Shown here piece by piece: positions 17,231 through 26,556 of a DNA stretch of 52,296 nt. The stretch lies in assembly GCA_014377385.1 (NCBI GenBank), contig JACMPR010000195.1, positions 1 through 52,296 on the forward strand, written 5' to 3'. The notes below the pieces were generated by a model. It saw only the letters and a list, made by a program, of their open reading frames with translations. It was not told where the DNA came from and made no database searches. Each line of letters starts with the position of its first letter. The first letter of the stretch is position 1. Source of the DNA: Ferruginibacter sp. (GTDB taxonomy: Bacteria > Bacteroidota > Bacteroidia > Chitinophagales > Chitinophagaceae). A program made the translations under genes and the position numbers.

Positions 17231-20200
17231 TTAATTGACTTTTAAAAAAGTGGATAGTTCTATAACGACACTGGTTCCGGCAGCAATACCCTGTTCATCA
17301 TATTTATCAATAATGTTGATGCTGGCATGATAACCCTGCCTCTCCAGTAAAGTAAGCCTGTCTTTAGAAATCTTCAAACCCTTTGATTCATGCCTTTTTG
17401 CTTTGCTCTGTTGTTCTTTAAGCTCAAAGGATTTTTTCCGCCCGATGCCATTGTCATCAATGATACAACGAAATACTTCTTCGCTAACACGTTTAAACCA
17501 AATATTCATTTTTCTTTCGCCTTCTTTGTGCATTAGTCCGTGCCACAATGCATTTTCTACATACGGTTGTAATAACATGGATGGAAGTAATATTTCGTCC
17601 ACTTCCAGGTCTTCATCAACCACCATATCAACAGTGAAGCTTTGCTCAAAACGCATCTGTTCCAGTTCAAGATACAATTCCAGCACTTCTTTTTCTTCCT
17701 GGACCGTTACCAGCTTTTTACCGGAATTATTAAGCACTGTTCTGAAAAGTTTAGAAAATTTGTTGAGGTACTTGCTGGCTTCGCCATATTTCTGTGTAAC
17801 AATGCACTCCTGTATGCTGTTGAGGCAATTGAATACAAAATGCGGGTTCATTTGCGCCCGCAAAGCCATTAGCTGGCTTTCGGCAAGCATTTTATTGATT
17901 TCCAGCAGTTTTATTTCATTGCCTTTGGCCACGGCCCCGGCTTTTGCTTCTGCAATCTTATTGGCACTGATGGAGGCAATCGTTGTTAAGGCTTTTAAAT
18001 GATGCACTGTGAAAAAGTTTTTCCTTGAGTGTTCTGAATCTATCACACCAATTACTTTTCCATCGTGAAAAATAGGGACAGATAATTCAGAATTTCTTTT
18101 TTCATCATCAATAATATACCGGGCGTCTTTTGAAGTATCTGCAATCAGCTGCGGCTTACCGTTAGCCCATACGGATCCAACTATTCCAAGCCCTTTTCCA
18201 ATTTCAATTGGATCTATTATCTCATGCCCTTTTGGATTTTTTGGTCCGTAAGCCGCCTTTTGAACCATAACCTGGTTTACTTCATCAAGTAAATAAACTA
18301 CGCAATCTTCAAATTGTAAGTTGGAGATGCAATTGCGGGCAATATCCCAACATATCTCATTTACTGAATTTTCACCATAAACTGAATTAGCAAAATAATC
18401 AATGGTTCTGTCAATGTCCCTTTTTTCCCGGAGCTTTGCAGCATTTTTATAAAGGACCAGTACGAGTAAAACGACAATCACAACACAAAGGCAGATAAAC
18501 CACCAGGTTTGCCACCAATGCGGCTTAACATGCATATTAAGGGTAGTAATTTTATCCATCCACCTGCCATGTTCATCAGTGCTTCTTATTTTAAATGTAT
18601 AGTTACCGGGCAAAAGGTTATTGTAGGATGCGCTCAGGGTGCGACCAATATTTACCCAACCTTTATCAACGCCTTCCAATTGGTAGCTGTATTGTAAGGA
18701 AGGAATTTCCCTGTGGTTAAGTGATGCAAACTGGAAAGTGACGTAATCTTCATCCGGAGAAAGTTCCAACGTGTTTTGATCTACATCATTGGCTATCTCT
18801 TTACCAAATATTTTGATAGCAGTAATATGGGGAGCAGTTTTTACATGAATGGCTTGAAAGAGAAATGGATCAATCACAACCACATGATCAAGCATGACGG
18901 CATATATTTTACCATTAAATATGTTGATACTGTTCCAATAATCCTGCAGTGTTTGCCCCAAATCAATTTCTACTTTTGTTAAATCCTTTGTTTCCGGATC
19001 AAAGAACATAAGGCCTTCGCGGCTACCCGCCCAGATGAAACCCCGACCATCAATCTCAAGGCTTGATATATGGTCAATTACCAGACCATTGCTTGTATTA
19101 ATACTATCAATACATTTACCTTCCGGGCTTATTTTTAAAATTCCTCTGCCTGCTACCGCTGCCCAGATAAAGCCCTTGGCGTCTTCTCTCAAAGAAGTGA
19201 AAACAATGTCAGTTTTTCCATCGATTGCAACAGTGGAAAAAATTTCAGTACGGGTATCAAATTTTAAAAATCCTGACTTGTACATGCCAAACACCAGGTC
19301 ATTATTTTTTGAAACAATAAAGCCATTGCATGGATTGAAATTGAAAAGTCCGTGCGCAGGATCTTTCCCGTCGAACCGATCTGTTTTCTTCGTAACAGGG
19401 TTATGCCTGTATAGCGCATCATGCACCACCTGGAACCAGATATTGCCTTTGGGATCTGTAAAAATAAAATTCACAGCATTACCCCACTTCCCGGTTTTTG
19501 ACTGTTCAAAACGTGTAAGGGTAGCTGCTCCTTTCTCAAGATAATAAACGCCATTTTCACCTGCGAACCACCAGGTATTTCCTGATTTTGACGCCATAAA
19601 AAACCTATTGTGTATGAGGTCTGTTGAAGAGACGATGAACCTTTTGTAAGTCCGCTCACTGGTGTTGTACGCAACAATTCCTTCTTCTTTGCAAGCCATG
19701 ATCAGGTTACTGTCGATGCCTATATAATTTGCCTGCGCAAAACCTGTTTGAAGGAAAAAATTAAAACTTGGTAACTGGTAGATCGCATGGAATGGATCCT
19801 CGGCCTGGCTCTTGCTAACCCCATTGATGGTGGCCAGCCATACATTCCCTTCCGCATCTTCGATGGCGTCTCTGAAATGCCCATAACCAATAGAATAAGT
19901 TTGTGATTGACTGAAAGGAATTTTTTTTATTGCCTTGCCTGGTTCTTTTAAAAAGGCAGCAAATAACCAGGTAGATATCCAAACCCTATCAATTTTGTCA
20001 ATAAAAATACGGTTAGGTCCATTGGTATTCCATTTTATACCGTCCATTTCTTTATAAGAATCCACTTTATCAGTATGGCAGTCCCAAAAATTGAGCGATG
20101 GGTTTCCGTTGCAGCCAAACCATAGGTTGTGTTTGCTGTCTACGTCAACGGAATAACAGGAACTGCTGTCGAGAAACGGGGAATGAAAAGGCGCATTGGT

Positions 20201-20803
20201 TTTATTGTAAACAAGGTTTTTTTTACAATCGATGAAGTAAGTAACATCGCCGCCTACCCAAAACCCCTTTCGTAATTTATCCCAGGCGAAGGCTGCAATA
20301 GAATAACCCTGCCGCTCCAATTTTAATGCTTTAGGCATGTAGTCGGCGGCAGTATACAGCCTGCCATTAACATACACAAAAACACTATTGGAAGTGGCTA
20401 TCCACAAGCGGCCGTATTCATCAGGTTTTATACAGGACAATACTTCATTGTTTAACGCAGCAAATCTTTTATCCGTAAGAAATTCTCCTGTCTTTTTATT
20501 AAAAATGCGTATGCCAAGCCGGGTGCCAATCAATAAACTGTCGCCTCCAATGGGATGTATGGCATTGATATAAAGACTGGTGAGGTACCTGGTATTTTTG
20601 AACTGTTTAATAACGGCGCCGTCAAAACGATTTAGCCCATTGGAAGTGCCAATCCATAAATAACCATCAACGTCTTTGTAAAGGCACCTTATCTCTTTGG
20701 CACTTAAGCCATCCTGCCATCGGAGGTTTTGAAAGATGAACTGGGCCCTGAGAAATGCAGGAGTAAAAAAAAGGAAAAGTATTGTAAAGGTCTTAAAGCG
20801 CAT
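17231..20803 (-). CDS. Beta-propeller sensor histidine kinase with GAF domain
   Basis: The 1190-residue protein is exported by a signal peptide (MRFKTFTILFLFFTPAFLRAQ). The periplasmic part has two-propeller-type Reg_prop repeats ('DVDGYLWIGTSNGLNRFDG', 'DEYGRLWIATSN', 'DAEGNVWLATINGV', 'DGRGFIWAGSREGL') and a Y_Y_Y domain near 690-760 ('LPGNYTFKIRSTDEHGRW'). One membrane helix follows at ~767-785, then an intracellular GAF domain (~815-950), and a LytS-type kinase core: phospho-acceptor H988 in 'QMNPHFVFNCLNSIQE' and an ATPase domain with 'VENALWHGL' and 'IDDNGIGRKKS'. It phosphorylates the adjacent LytTR regulator. A GAF between the membrane helix and the kinase is not part of the minimal propeller-kinase layout and suggests a second, internal input. 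Confidence 0.94.
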   Translation of the reverse strand: MRFKTFTILFLFFTPAFLRAQFIFQNLRWQDGLSAKEIRCLYKDVDGYLWIGTSNGLNRFDGAVIKQFKNTRYLTSLYINAIHPIGGDSLLIGTRLGIRIFNKKTGEFLTDKRFAALNNEVLSCIKPDEYGRLWIATSNSVFVYVNGRLYTAADYMPKALKLERQGYSIAAFAWDKLRKGFWVGGDVTYFIDCKKNLVYNKTNAPFHSPFLDSSSCYSVDVDSKHNLWFGCNGNPSLNFWDCHTDKVDSYKEMDGIKWNTNGPNRIFIDKIDRVWISTWLFAAFLKEPGKAIKKIPFSQSQTYSIGYGHFRDAIEDAEGNVWLATINGVSKSQAEDPFHAIYQLPSFNFFLQTGFAQANYIGIDSNLIMACKEEGIVAYNTSERTYKRFIVSSTDLIHNRFFMASKSGNTWWFAGENGVYYLEKGAATLTRFEQSKTGKWGNAVNFIFTDPKGNIWFQVVHDALYRHNPVTKKTDRFDGKDPAHGLFNFNPCNGFIVSKNNDLVFGMYKSGFLKFDTRTEIFSTVAIDGKTDIVFTSLREDAKGFIWAAVAGRGILKISPEGKCIDSINTSNGLVIDHISSLEIDGRGFIWAGSREGLMFFDPETKDLTKVEIDLGQTLQDYWNSINIFNGKIYAVMLDHVVVIDPFLFQAIHVKTAPHITAIKIFGKEIANDVDQNTLELSPDEDYVTFQFASLNHREIPSLQYSYQLEGVDKGWVNIGRTLSASYNNLLPGNYTFKIRSTDEHGRWMDKITTLNMHVKPHWWQTWWFICLCVVIVVLLVLVLYKNAAKLREKRDIDRTIDYFANSVYGENSVNEICWDIARNCISNLQFEDCVVYLLDEVNQVMVQKAAYGPKNPKGHEIIDPIEIGKGLGIVGSVWANGKPQLIADTSKDARYIIDDEKRNSELSVPIFHDGKVIGVIDSEHSRKNFFTVHHLKALTTIASISANKIAEAKAGAVAKGNEIKLLEINKMLAESQLMALRAQMNPHFVFNCLNSIQECIVTQKYGEASKYLNKFSKLFRTVLNNSGKKLVTVQEEKEVLELYLELEQMRFEQSFTVDMVVDEDLEVDEILLPSMLLQPYVENALWHGLMHKEGERKMNIWFKRVSEEVFRCIIDDNGIGRKKSFELKEQQSKAKRHESKGLKISKDRLTLLERQGYHASINIIDKYDEQGIAAGTSVVIELSTFLKVN

Positions 20804-21127
20804 TGATTTGGGTTGTAAGTGCTGCCATTAAGATATAAAGATTACCCATACAAACAAGGGAAAGTAAATGAATGCACGAAAGGCGCAATTCATCCAACGA
20901 ACGGTAGGCCGAACGAAAAAAGACGGCAAATCATTGCCGTCCCTGTTTCAATCATTGTGATTTCGTGATCGTTAAACACTTGGTCATTATATACCGCTTC
21001 TGTTATCCGGGTTGTAACCGGAAACTGAAATCCAACATATATAATTGAGGTGTTTCTGGTACGAAAATGAGGAAACCCCGGTAAAGAGCTTGTTGATAAA
21101 AAGCAACCGGCGGATATTGATATGTAA
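20804..21127. other. Intergenic region upstream of the sensor kinase and the DsbA-family gene
   Basis: A 324-base divergent gap that should contain promoters for both neighbours. TTTG occurs near 20850 on the minus strand but without a well-spaced TAnnTTTG. The minus-strand ORF at 20890-21162 has no protein-like features. I see nothing else. Confidence 0.45.
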
Positions 21128-21802
21128 ATGGTTAAAAATGATGATTTTTGCCAGATGGACAAACCGACTTTAATTTATTGCTACGATGCATATTGCGGAT
21201 GGTGTTATGGCTTTAGTCCTGTCATTAAAAAAATTGCAGGTGCATTTTTCGGAAAGATGACAATGGAAGTATTGAGCGGCGGTATGATATTGCCCGAAAA
21301 ACCAGTGCACATAAGGGTTGCTGCCAATTATATTGCTACGGCATATAAAAATGTAGAGGCCCTCACAGGCATCGAATTTGGAAAGGATTACCTGTGGCAT
21401 ATTTTAAATCCGGAAGAAAGCGACTGGTATCCAAATTCGGAGAAGCCTGCCATTGCGATGTGCATCTTTAAAGAATATTATCCTGAGCGTGCCATCGAAT
21501 TTGCTGCGGATCTCCAGTTTGCACTTCATTATGAAGGCAGGGATCTCACCGATAACGAAGCCTACCTTCAGCTGCTCGAGAAGTACAGTATCCAGGCTGA
21601 AATTTTTTTTGAGAAATTACAAAGTGAGCAATACAAAGAGATGGCGTATTACGAATTTTCATTGATGAAACAGTTACAGGTAAACGCTTTCCCGGTTGTT
21701 CTGGTACAAACCGCGGAATTAAAATTCCATATGGTTGCCAGGGGATATACTGATTATGAAACGCTCAAAGAACGAATTAATAATTTGCTGAAAGAAGGAT
21801 AG
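21128..21802 (+). CDS. DsbA-family thiol oxidoreductase-like protein
   Basis: A thioredoxin-fold protein with an inserted helical domain. The active-site motif CGWC is in 'YDAYCGWCYGFSPVI' near the N-terminus, and the cis-Pro loop is 'VNAFPVVLVQ'. Lack of a signal peptide makes it cytosolic, closer to the FrnE/2-hydroxychromene isomerase-like DsbA group than to periplasmic DsbA. The ORF gives 224 residues; ATG 21155 (MDKPTLIYCYDAYCGWC) is an equally good start and fits the family better. Substrate unknown. It is monocistronic by spacing. Confidence 0.88.
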   Translation: MVKNDDFCQMDKPTLIYCYDAYCGWCYGFSPVIKKIAGAFFGKMTMEVLSGGMILPEKPVHIRVAANYIATAYKNVEALTGIEFGKDYLWHILNPEESDWYPNSEKPAIAMCIFKEYYPERAIEFAADLQFALHYEGRDLTDNEAYLQLLEKYSIQAEIFFEKLQSEQYKEMAYYEFSLMKQLQVNAFPVVLVQTAELKFHMVARGYTDYETLKERINNLLKEG

Positions 21803-21862
21803 CCCGGATTATCGCCACTTTATTTACTGAAGTCCCGAAACAATTCTTTTCGTAGGACGATA

Positions 21863-22318
21863 TCATTTTCTCAGCGCATCCTCATAAATCTTTATCCAAT
21901 CATCAACTGATAGTTTAGCTACGAGGTCGCCGATGAGTTGCAGTGGAATATTTTCAAGTTTTTTAAACCGGATACAGCTTTTGCCCATATCTAATTTCCC
22001 AACACCGGCCTTTTCATATGCCTCTGTAAACCATTTTAATAATGTAGGGTTGGAATATATGCCCATATGATAAAAGCTAATAGCATTTTTCTGAGAAGCA
22101 AGGCCGGCAAAAGGAAGTGGCAATGAAGGATTACAGTGGTAACCGGCAAGGTAAATACTATGCGGAACCACATACCCAATCATGCCGTACGACATTTCTT
22201 CCTTGAAACCCATGGGCAAATTCCCTAAAATTATTTTTCTTAAAGCGGAAATTGCTATCTGCCTGTCTGTTGGCAAGCCAGAAATATATTCCTCAACAGT
22301 TGCGGCCCTGGATTGCAT
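21863..22318 (-). CDS. DUF1801 family protein
   Basis: The 151-residue protein matches the DUF1801 (YdhG-like) family: 'TVEEYISGLPTDRQIAISAL', then 'FKEEMSYGMIGYVVP', 'ISFYHMGIYSNPTLLKWF' and 'GKSCIRFKKLENIPLQLI'. Cytosolic, no signal peptide. No established reaction; some relatives are linked to iron-chaperone or YjbR-like folds. It is convergent with the DsbA-family gene. Confidence 0.88.
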   Translation of the reverse strand: MQSRAATVEEYISGLPTDRQIAISALRKIILGNLPMGFKEEMSYGMIGYVVPHSIYLAGYHCNPSLPLPFAGLASQKNAISFYHMGIYSNPTLLKWFTEAYEKAGVGKLDMGKSCIRFKKLENIPLQLIGDLVAKLSVDDWIKIYEDALRK

Positions 22319-22436
22319 ATATTTTTAATTAAATATATAAATTATTTTAAACAGCGAGCCTACAAGAATCAATGTCAGGAAGGAAAAGATTATGCTGTAG
22401 ACGGCAATTTCTTTCACTTTGCACTAACTTTGCAGT

Positions 22437-22679
22437 ATGAAAAAATGCATGGTCATATTTTCTCTCCTTATTATCTTTTGTTTGTGTTTCCAACTTACGG
22501 AAGCGCAGTGCTCTATGTGTACTAAAACAGCGCAGCAACTTGGTGAAAAACCTGCCTTGGGGTTGAACCAGGGAATTTTATACCTCATGTTTTCACCTTT
22601 TGTGATTGTGGGCTTTATTGGGTTTCGCTGGTGGAAGAATAACAAGCAGCTAGAAGCAGCGGAGCAGCAAAATACCTGA
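22437..22679 (+). CDS. Small membrane protein with a Cys-x-x-Cys motif
   Basis: The 80-residue protein has an N-terminal signal or membrane segment (MKKCMVIFSLLIIFCLCFQL), a short loop 'AQCSMCTKTAQQLGEKPALG' with a C-x-x-C pair just outside the membrane, a second membrane segment ('GILYLMFSPFVIVGFIGFRW') and a charged tail. I have the impression that similar short proteins are conserved in Bacteroidota, sometimes near respiratory or copper-related genes, but no such neighbours are seen here. The Cys pair could bind metal or form a disulfide. It is convergent with meaB at 8 bases' distance. Confidence 0.75.
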   Translation: MKKCMVIFSLLIIFCLCFQLTEAQCSMCTKTAQQLGEKPALGLNQGILYLMFSPFVIVGFIGFRWWKNNKQLEAAEQQNT

Positions 22680-22687
22680 TCCCAGCA

Positions 22688-23578
22688 TTAATATTTTCTA
22701 ACAAAATTATACAGGTTAAATTCTTTTCCCTCCTTTCTGATCTTTTCCTTTAATACATCCCTACTTACATCTGTCATTCTTTTTTGCTGTATTAAATGCC
22801 AGGCTTTTTCTGTAAGCAGCCATTCCTTTTTATCATTGTGTTGTTGCAGCGCCAATACATAATCAATGGCAACACTTAATTCTCTGATTCCTTCTTTTTT
22901 ACTTGCAACTGTTTTCAGGATAGGTATTTCATTTGCATGATTAGTAAAGGCAGGGGCGAGCATCATCCTTAAATTTTTTACAAAAGTATCTGCCCCGGCC
23001 CGGTCGGCTTTATTTACAACAAATATATCTGCAATTTCCATCAGGCCAGCCTTCATGGTTTGTATCTCATCTCCCCCTTCCGGCACCATCATCACAACTG
23101 TCACGTCTGCCAGGCCGGCAATTTCGATCTCACTTTGACCCACGCCCACCGTTTCAACAATGATATAATCAAAACCTGCAAATTTTAAGATGTCTGTTAT
23201 CTCGATAATCTTAGGATGAAGTCCACCCAACGAACCTCTTGTTGCAAGTGACCGGATGAATACATTTGGATTGTCGTACCATTGGCTCATCCGTATCCTG
23301 TCGCCCAATAAAGCACCGAGGTTAAATGGCGATGAGGGATCAACACATAGCACCGCTATTTTTTTGTTTTGTTCCACCAGTGAGCCAATGAGGGCATCTG
23401 TAAGTGTGCTTTTACCAGCTCCGGGCGGACCTGTAATTCCAATAACAGGCGTAACTGATGTGGGCAAGGATGCAAGCAGTTCTTCGTATCCATTTACTTC
23501 ATTCTCCACCAGCGATATGCAACGGGCAAGCGCATTGATACTTCCTGCACTGATATCGTTTTTCATTTGTTGCCACAT
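22688..23578 (-). CDS. meaB: MeaB/ArgK-type G3E GTPase, methylmalonyl-CoA mutase chaperone
   Basis: The 296-residue GTPase has a P-loop 'GITGPPGAGKSTLTDALIG', the metal-site region 'AVLCVDPSSPF', then 'IVETVGVGQSEIEIAGLADV' and the base-specificity motif 'NKAD'. This set defines the MeaB (ArgK/YgfD) subfamily, which protects and reloads the cobalamin of methylmalonyl-CoA mutase. The mutase genes are not in the window. Residue count is slightly short for the family (often 310-330), mostly at the N-terminus, but all GTPase motifs are present. Divergent from the glycosyltransferase gene. Confidence 0.94.
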   Translation of the reverse strand: MWQQMKNDISAGSINALARCISLVENEVNGYEELLASLPTSVTPVIGITGPPGAGKSTLTDALIGSLVEQNKKIAVLCVDPSSPFNLGALLGDRIRMSQWYDNPNVFIRSLATRGSLGGLHPKIIEITDILKFAGFDYIIVETVGVGQSEIEIAGLADVTVVMMVPEGGDEIQTMKAGLMEIADIFVVNKADRAGADTFVKNLRMMLAPAFTNHANEIPILKTVASKKEGIRELSVAIDYVLALQQHNDKKEWLLTEKAWHLIQQKRMTDVSRDVLKEKIRKEGKEFNLYNFVRKY

Positions 23579-23681
23579 GCTGCAAAATAGTGTAGATAAA
23601 GCATATAAAGGTAAGTAGCTGCCGACATTTTATTTGCCGGCATTGCAAATCTTTGCGTTCTTTGTCCATAAATAATTTGCA

Positions 23682-24671
23682 TTGAGTTATAAAGGTATTT
23701 CGGTTGTTATTCCAAATTATAACGGCATCGCTTTATTGCCCAAAATATTACCATCACTTTTTGAGGCACTAACATTTTCTGCTCTCCCTTATGAAGTAAT
23801 TATTTCAGATGATTGTTCCAAAGATAATTCTGTATCATTCTTACAGGAAACATTTCCGCAGGTACACATTATTATAAATGAAGAGAATAAAGGCTTTTCG
23901 CCCACCATCAACAAAGGCATTTTTGCAGCGTGCTATGATTATGTTTTACTATTGAACAGTGATGTAATTTTGACAGAGAATTATTTCATACCGTTACTGC
24001 GGTATTTTGATAAGCCCGATACATTTGGTGTAATGGGCCGGATAATTGGCTGGGATGATGATATCATTCAGGATGCTGCAAAATTCCCTTCCTTTCATGG
24101 CGCTAAAATCAAGACAACCGGAAATTATTTTTTGAAAATGCCCGGCGAGCATGACTGGTTGTATTCTATGTATCTTTCGGGTGCAAACGCCCTCATTGAC
24201 AGAAAAAAATTAATGATCCTCAATGGCTTCGACGAAATATTCGCTCCCTTTTATGTAGAAGATTTTGAATTAAGCCTACGTGCATGGAAACTGGGCTGGA
24301 AATGTTATTACGAGCATTTTGCAATATGCCGGCACAAAGTTTCTGTAACCATCAAAACGAAAAGCAGTAAGAATTTTGTAAACACTGTTTATTACCGTAA
24401 CAAAATGTATTTGCATGCCATACACTTATCGGGATCACGGCGCTTTTTTTGGTATTTGCAACTTTTGCCCGAAACATTGATACGCCTGTTAACTTTAAGG
24501 TTTTATTACCTGGATGCTTTAAGTATGTTTTTAATGAATAAGAAAGCAGTACAAAAATCCAGGGAACAATTTTTTAAACTCGCAAAAATATCAGAAAAAA
24601 TATTAAGCGTAAAAGAAGTTGTAAATATTATCAGGGATTCTATAGCGAAAAAAAATATAAACCGTTTTTAA
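23682..24671 (+). CDS. Family 2 glycosyltransferase
   Basis: The 329-residue GT-A enzyme begins 'ISVVIPNYNGIALLPKIL', has the nucleotide-binding 'VIISDDCSKDNS' and the metal-binding region 'VLLLNSDVILTENYF', and later 'LSGANALIDRKKLMILNGFD' followed by 'VEDFELSLRAWKLGWK', typical of rhamnosyl/GlcNAc-type GT2 enzymes acting on surface polysaccharides. The start is TTG 23682; no ATG lies between it and the first beta strand. It starts a plus-strand run and is 65 bases before a GT4 gene, so the pair probably adds sugars in the same glycan pathway. Confidence 0.93.
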   Translation: MSYKGISVVIPNYNGIALLPKILPSLFEALTFSALPYEVIISDDCSKDNSVSFLQETFPQVHIIINEENKGFSPTINKGIFAACYDYVLLLNSDVILTENYFIPLLRYFDKPDTFGVMGRIIGWDDDIIQDAAKFPSFHGAKIKTTGNYFLKMPGEHDWLYSMYLSGANALIDRKKLMILNGFDEIFAPFYVEDFELSLRAWKLGWKCYYEHFAICRHKVSVTIKTKSSKNFVNTVYYRNKMYLHAIHLSGSRRFFWYLQLLPETLIRLLTLRFYYLDALSMFLMNKKAVQKSREQFFKLAKISEKILSVKEVVNIIRDSIAKKNINRF

Positions 24672-24736
24672 TCCGTAGAAAAAATAAACGCCCGTGATCT
24701 GAATCAAGCAGGAAGTTTAATAATTATAAACGAAAC

Positions 24737-25813
24737 ATGAACAAGCTTTCTATTAATATCGTACTTCCTTTTCCTGTAACAAAACCTGTTGGAGGTGGCA
24801 AGATTATGTATGAATATGCCAACAGATTGCAACAGAACGGGCACCGTGTTTCCATCTTCCATAGTATCAAAAGACCTTTTAAAAAATCGGGTACACCGCT
24901 TTGGTTCAAACAACTGATATTTACTCTGCGTAGAGTGGCAAGACCAAAATGGTTTGACCTGAACAGTGAAATTAAAAGTGTGATTGTTCCGGCGATCATT
25001 AATAGATATATTCCCGATGCCGACATTGTTTTAAGTACATGGTGGCAGATGACCTATGCTGTTAGTGAACTTTCCTCATCAAAAGGAAAAAAATTTAACC
25101 TGGTACAGGGATATGAAATATGGGCCGGGCATAAAGAAAAAGTAGATGCAAGTTTTTCATTGCCTGTTAATCATCTTGTTATTGCTCTTTATTTGCAAAA
25201 ACTAATTTCTAAAATTAACGGAGGGGTTGAGCCTGTTTATATTCCCAACGCCATTGATATTACGAAATTTTTTATAGAAATTGAACCGGCTTCAAGAAAT
25301 CCGTTTACAATAATCATGTTGTATTCTGAAGAAACGCATAAAGATTCGGCAACAGCAATAAAAGTATTGACACAGGTTCAAAAAAAAAATCCGGCATTAC
25401 AGGTACAGTTATTTGGCGTTCATCCTGCGCCAAAAGAACTACCTGCTTTTTTTAGATATAAACAAAAACCGGATAACCTGCGTACATTATATAATCAATC
25501 GGCTGTTTTTTTTTCATCAAGCCTTACAGAAGGCTGGGCGCTCCCCCCGGCAGAAGCCATGGCCTGCGGGTGTGCAGTTGTTTGTACCGATATTGGAGGA
25601 CACCATGATTATGCTATACATGAGAAGTCGGCTTTACTGGTACAACCTGCACAAATAAGTGATATGGTAGAAAAATTGAGCAGGCTATTAACTGACAATG
25701 AACTTCGACTGCAAATTGCTGCTGCCGGAAATGATCTGATGAACACTACTTTCAACTGGAACCAATCCTTAAAAAAAATGGAAGATTGCTTTTACGGATC
25801 TATAAAAAAATAA
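24737..25813 (+). CDS. Family 4 glycosyltransferase
   Basis: The 358-residue GT-B enzyme has an N-terminal acceptor domain opening 'INIVLPFPVTKPVGGGKIMY' and a C-terminal donor domain with 'VYIPNAIDITKFF', 'PFTIIMLYSEETHKDS' and the E-x7-E motif 'EGWALPPAEAMACGCAVV' that binds the nucleotide-sugar. Retaining mechanism by family. No signal peptide. It directly follows the GT2 gene; donor and acceptor sugars cannot be inferred. Confidence 0.93.
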   Translation: MNKLSINIVLPFPVTKPVGGGKIMYEYANRLQQNGHRVSIFHSIKRPFKKSGTPLWFKQLIFTLRRVARPKWFDLNSEIKSVIVPAIINRYIPDADIVLSTWWQMTYAVSELSSSKGKKFNLVQGYEIWAGHKEKVDASFSLPVNHLVIALYLQKLISKINGGVEPVYIPNAIDITKFFIEIEPASRNPFTIIMLYSEETHKDSATAIKVLTQVQKKNPALQVQLFGVHPAPKELPAFFRYKQKPDNLRTLYNQSAVFFSSSLTEGWALPPAEAMACGCAVVCTDIGGHHDYAIHEKSALLVQPAQISDMVEKLSRLLTDNELRLQIAAAGNDLMNTTFNWNQSLKKMEDCFYGSIKK

Positions 25814-25858
25814 TCTTTTATTGATTCCGGTAGGTAATTTGAAAATACATTTGCAGTC

Positions 25859-26494
25859 ATGACCAATTTTATTCCCATATTTCCATTAACCATCGTAGTG
25901 TACCCTGGTGAGCAACTGAACCTTCATATTTTTGAGCCAAGATATAAACAGCTTGTTAAAGAATGCGCAGATGAAAAAAAACCGTTTGGCATTCCAGCGG
26001 TTTTAGGAAATAAGATGAGCGAAATGGGCACGCTGGTGCAGGTTATGGAAATAACCAAGGAGTATGATAACGGTGAAATGGATATAAAAACAGAAGGGTT
26101 ACAGGTATTTAAAATATTAGAAGTGATAAAGGATCTCCCTGAAAAATTATTCAGTGGCGCCATTGTTACGTATCCGCAAAATGTTACCAGGGGCAGCGCA
26201 GCACTTATGAAAAAAGTGATCCTGGGAATTCGGGAAATACATAAAACACTGGGCGTAATGAAAGATTTTAAAAAACCGGATAATGAATTAACGAGTTATG
26301 ACGTAGCCCATCATGCCGGTTTGTCTATCGAAGACGAATATCTTTTTCTTGAGTTCCTGGATGAACTACACCGCCAGGAATTTTTAAAACGACACCTGGC
26401 AAAGATTATCCCGGTAATGGAGAATATGGATCTCCTGAAAGGAAAAATAAAATTGAACGGACATTTTAAAAATCTACCGGGATTTAATTATTAA
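25859..26494 (+). CDS. Lon-substrate-binding-domain protein
   Basis: The 211-residue protein contains only the N-terminal (LAN/PUA-like) domain of Lon: 'FIPIFPLTIVVYPGEQLNLH' followed by 'IFEPRYKQLVKE', then strands such as 'GTLVQVMEITKEYDNGEMDI'. A helical C-terminal part follows. There is no AAA+ or protease domain, so it cannot degrade proteins itself and may bind substrates or partners. It lies 45 bases after the GT4 gene and 61 bases before coaX. Confidence 0.92.
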   Translation: MTNFIPIFPLTIVVYPGEQLNLHIFEPRYKQLVKECADEKKPFGIPAVLGNKMSEMGTLVQVMEITKEYDNGEMDIKTEGLQVFKILEVIKDLPEKLFSGAIVTYPQNVTRGSAALMKKVILGIREIHKTLGVMKDFKKPDNELTSYDVAHHAGLSIEDEYLFLEFLDELHRQEFLKRHLAKIIPVMENMDLLKGKIKLNGHFKNLPGFNY

Positions 26495-26522
26495 TCAACG
26501 TTGTTTCTTTATTGAAATAAAT

Positions 26523-26556
26523 AACGCTGAACTCATAACGCTAAATTAACAACGCT
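26523..26556 (+). repeat. Three AACGCT direct repeats, 14-base period, before coaX
   Basis: AACGCT occurs at 26523, 26537 and 26551 with an exact 14-base period; a further ACGCT follows at 26562 inside coaX. The third copy touches the TTG start. It could be a small operator-like array or a chance micro-repeat. Confidence 0.4.

Noticed and set aside
17403-18002. Plus-strand 199-residue ORF opposite the sensor kinase
   Set aside because: Antisense shadow of the kinase core; Ser-rich and without protein-like features.
20890-21162. Minus-strand 90-residue ORF before the DsbA-family gene
   Set aside because: Overlaps the start of a real gene and has no hydrophobic, motif or compositional signal of coding.
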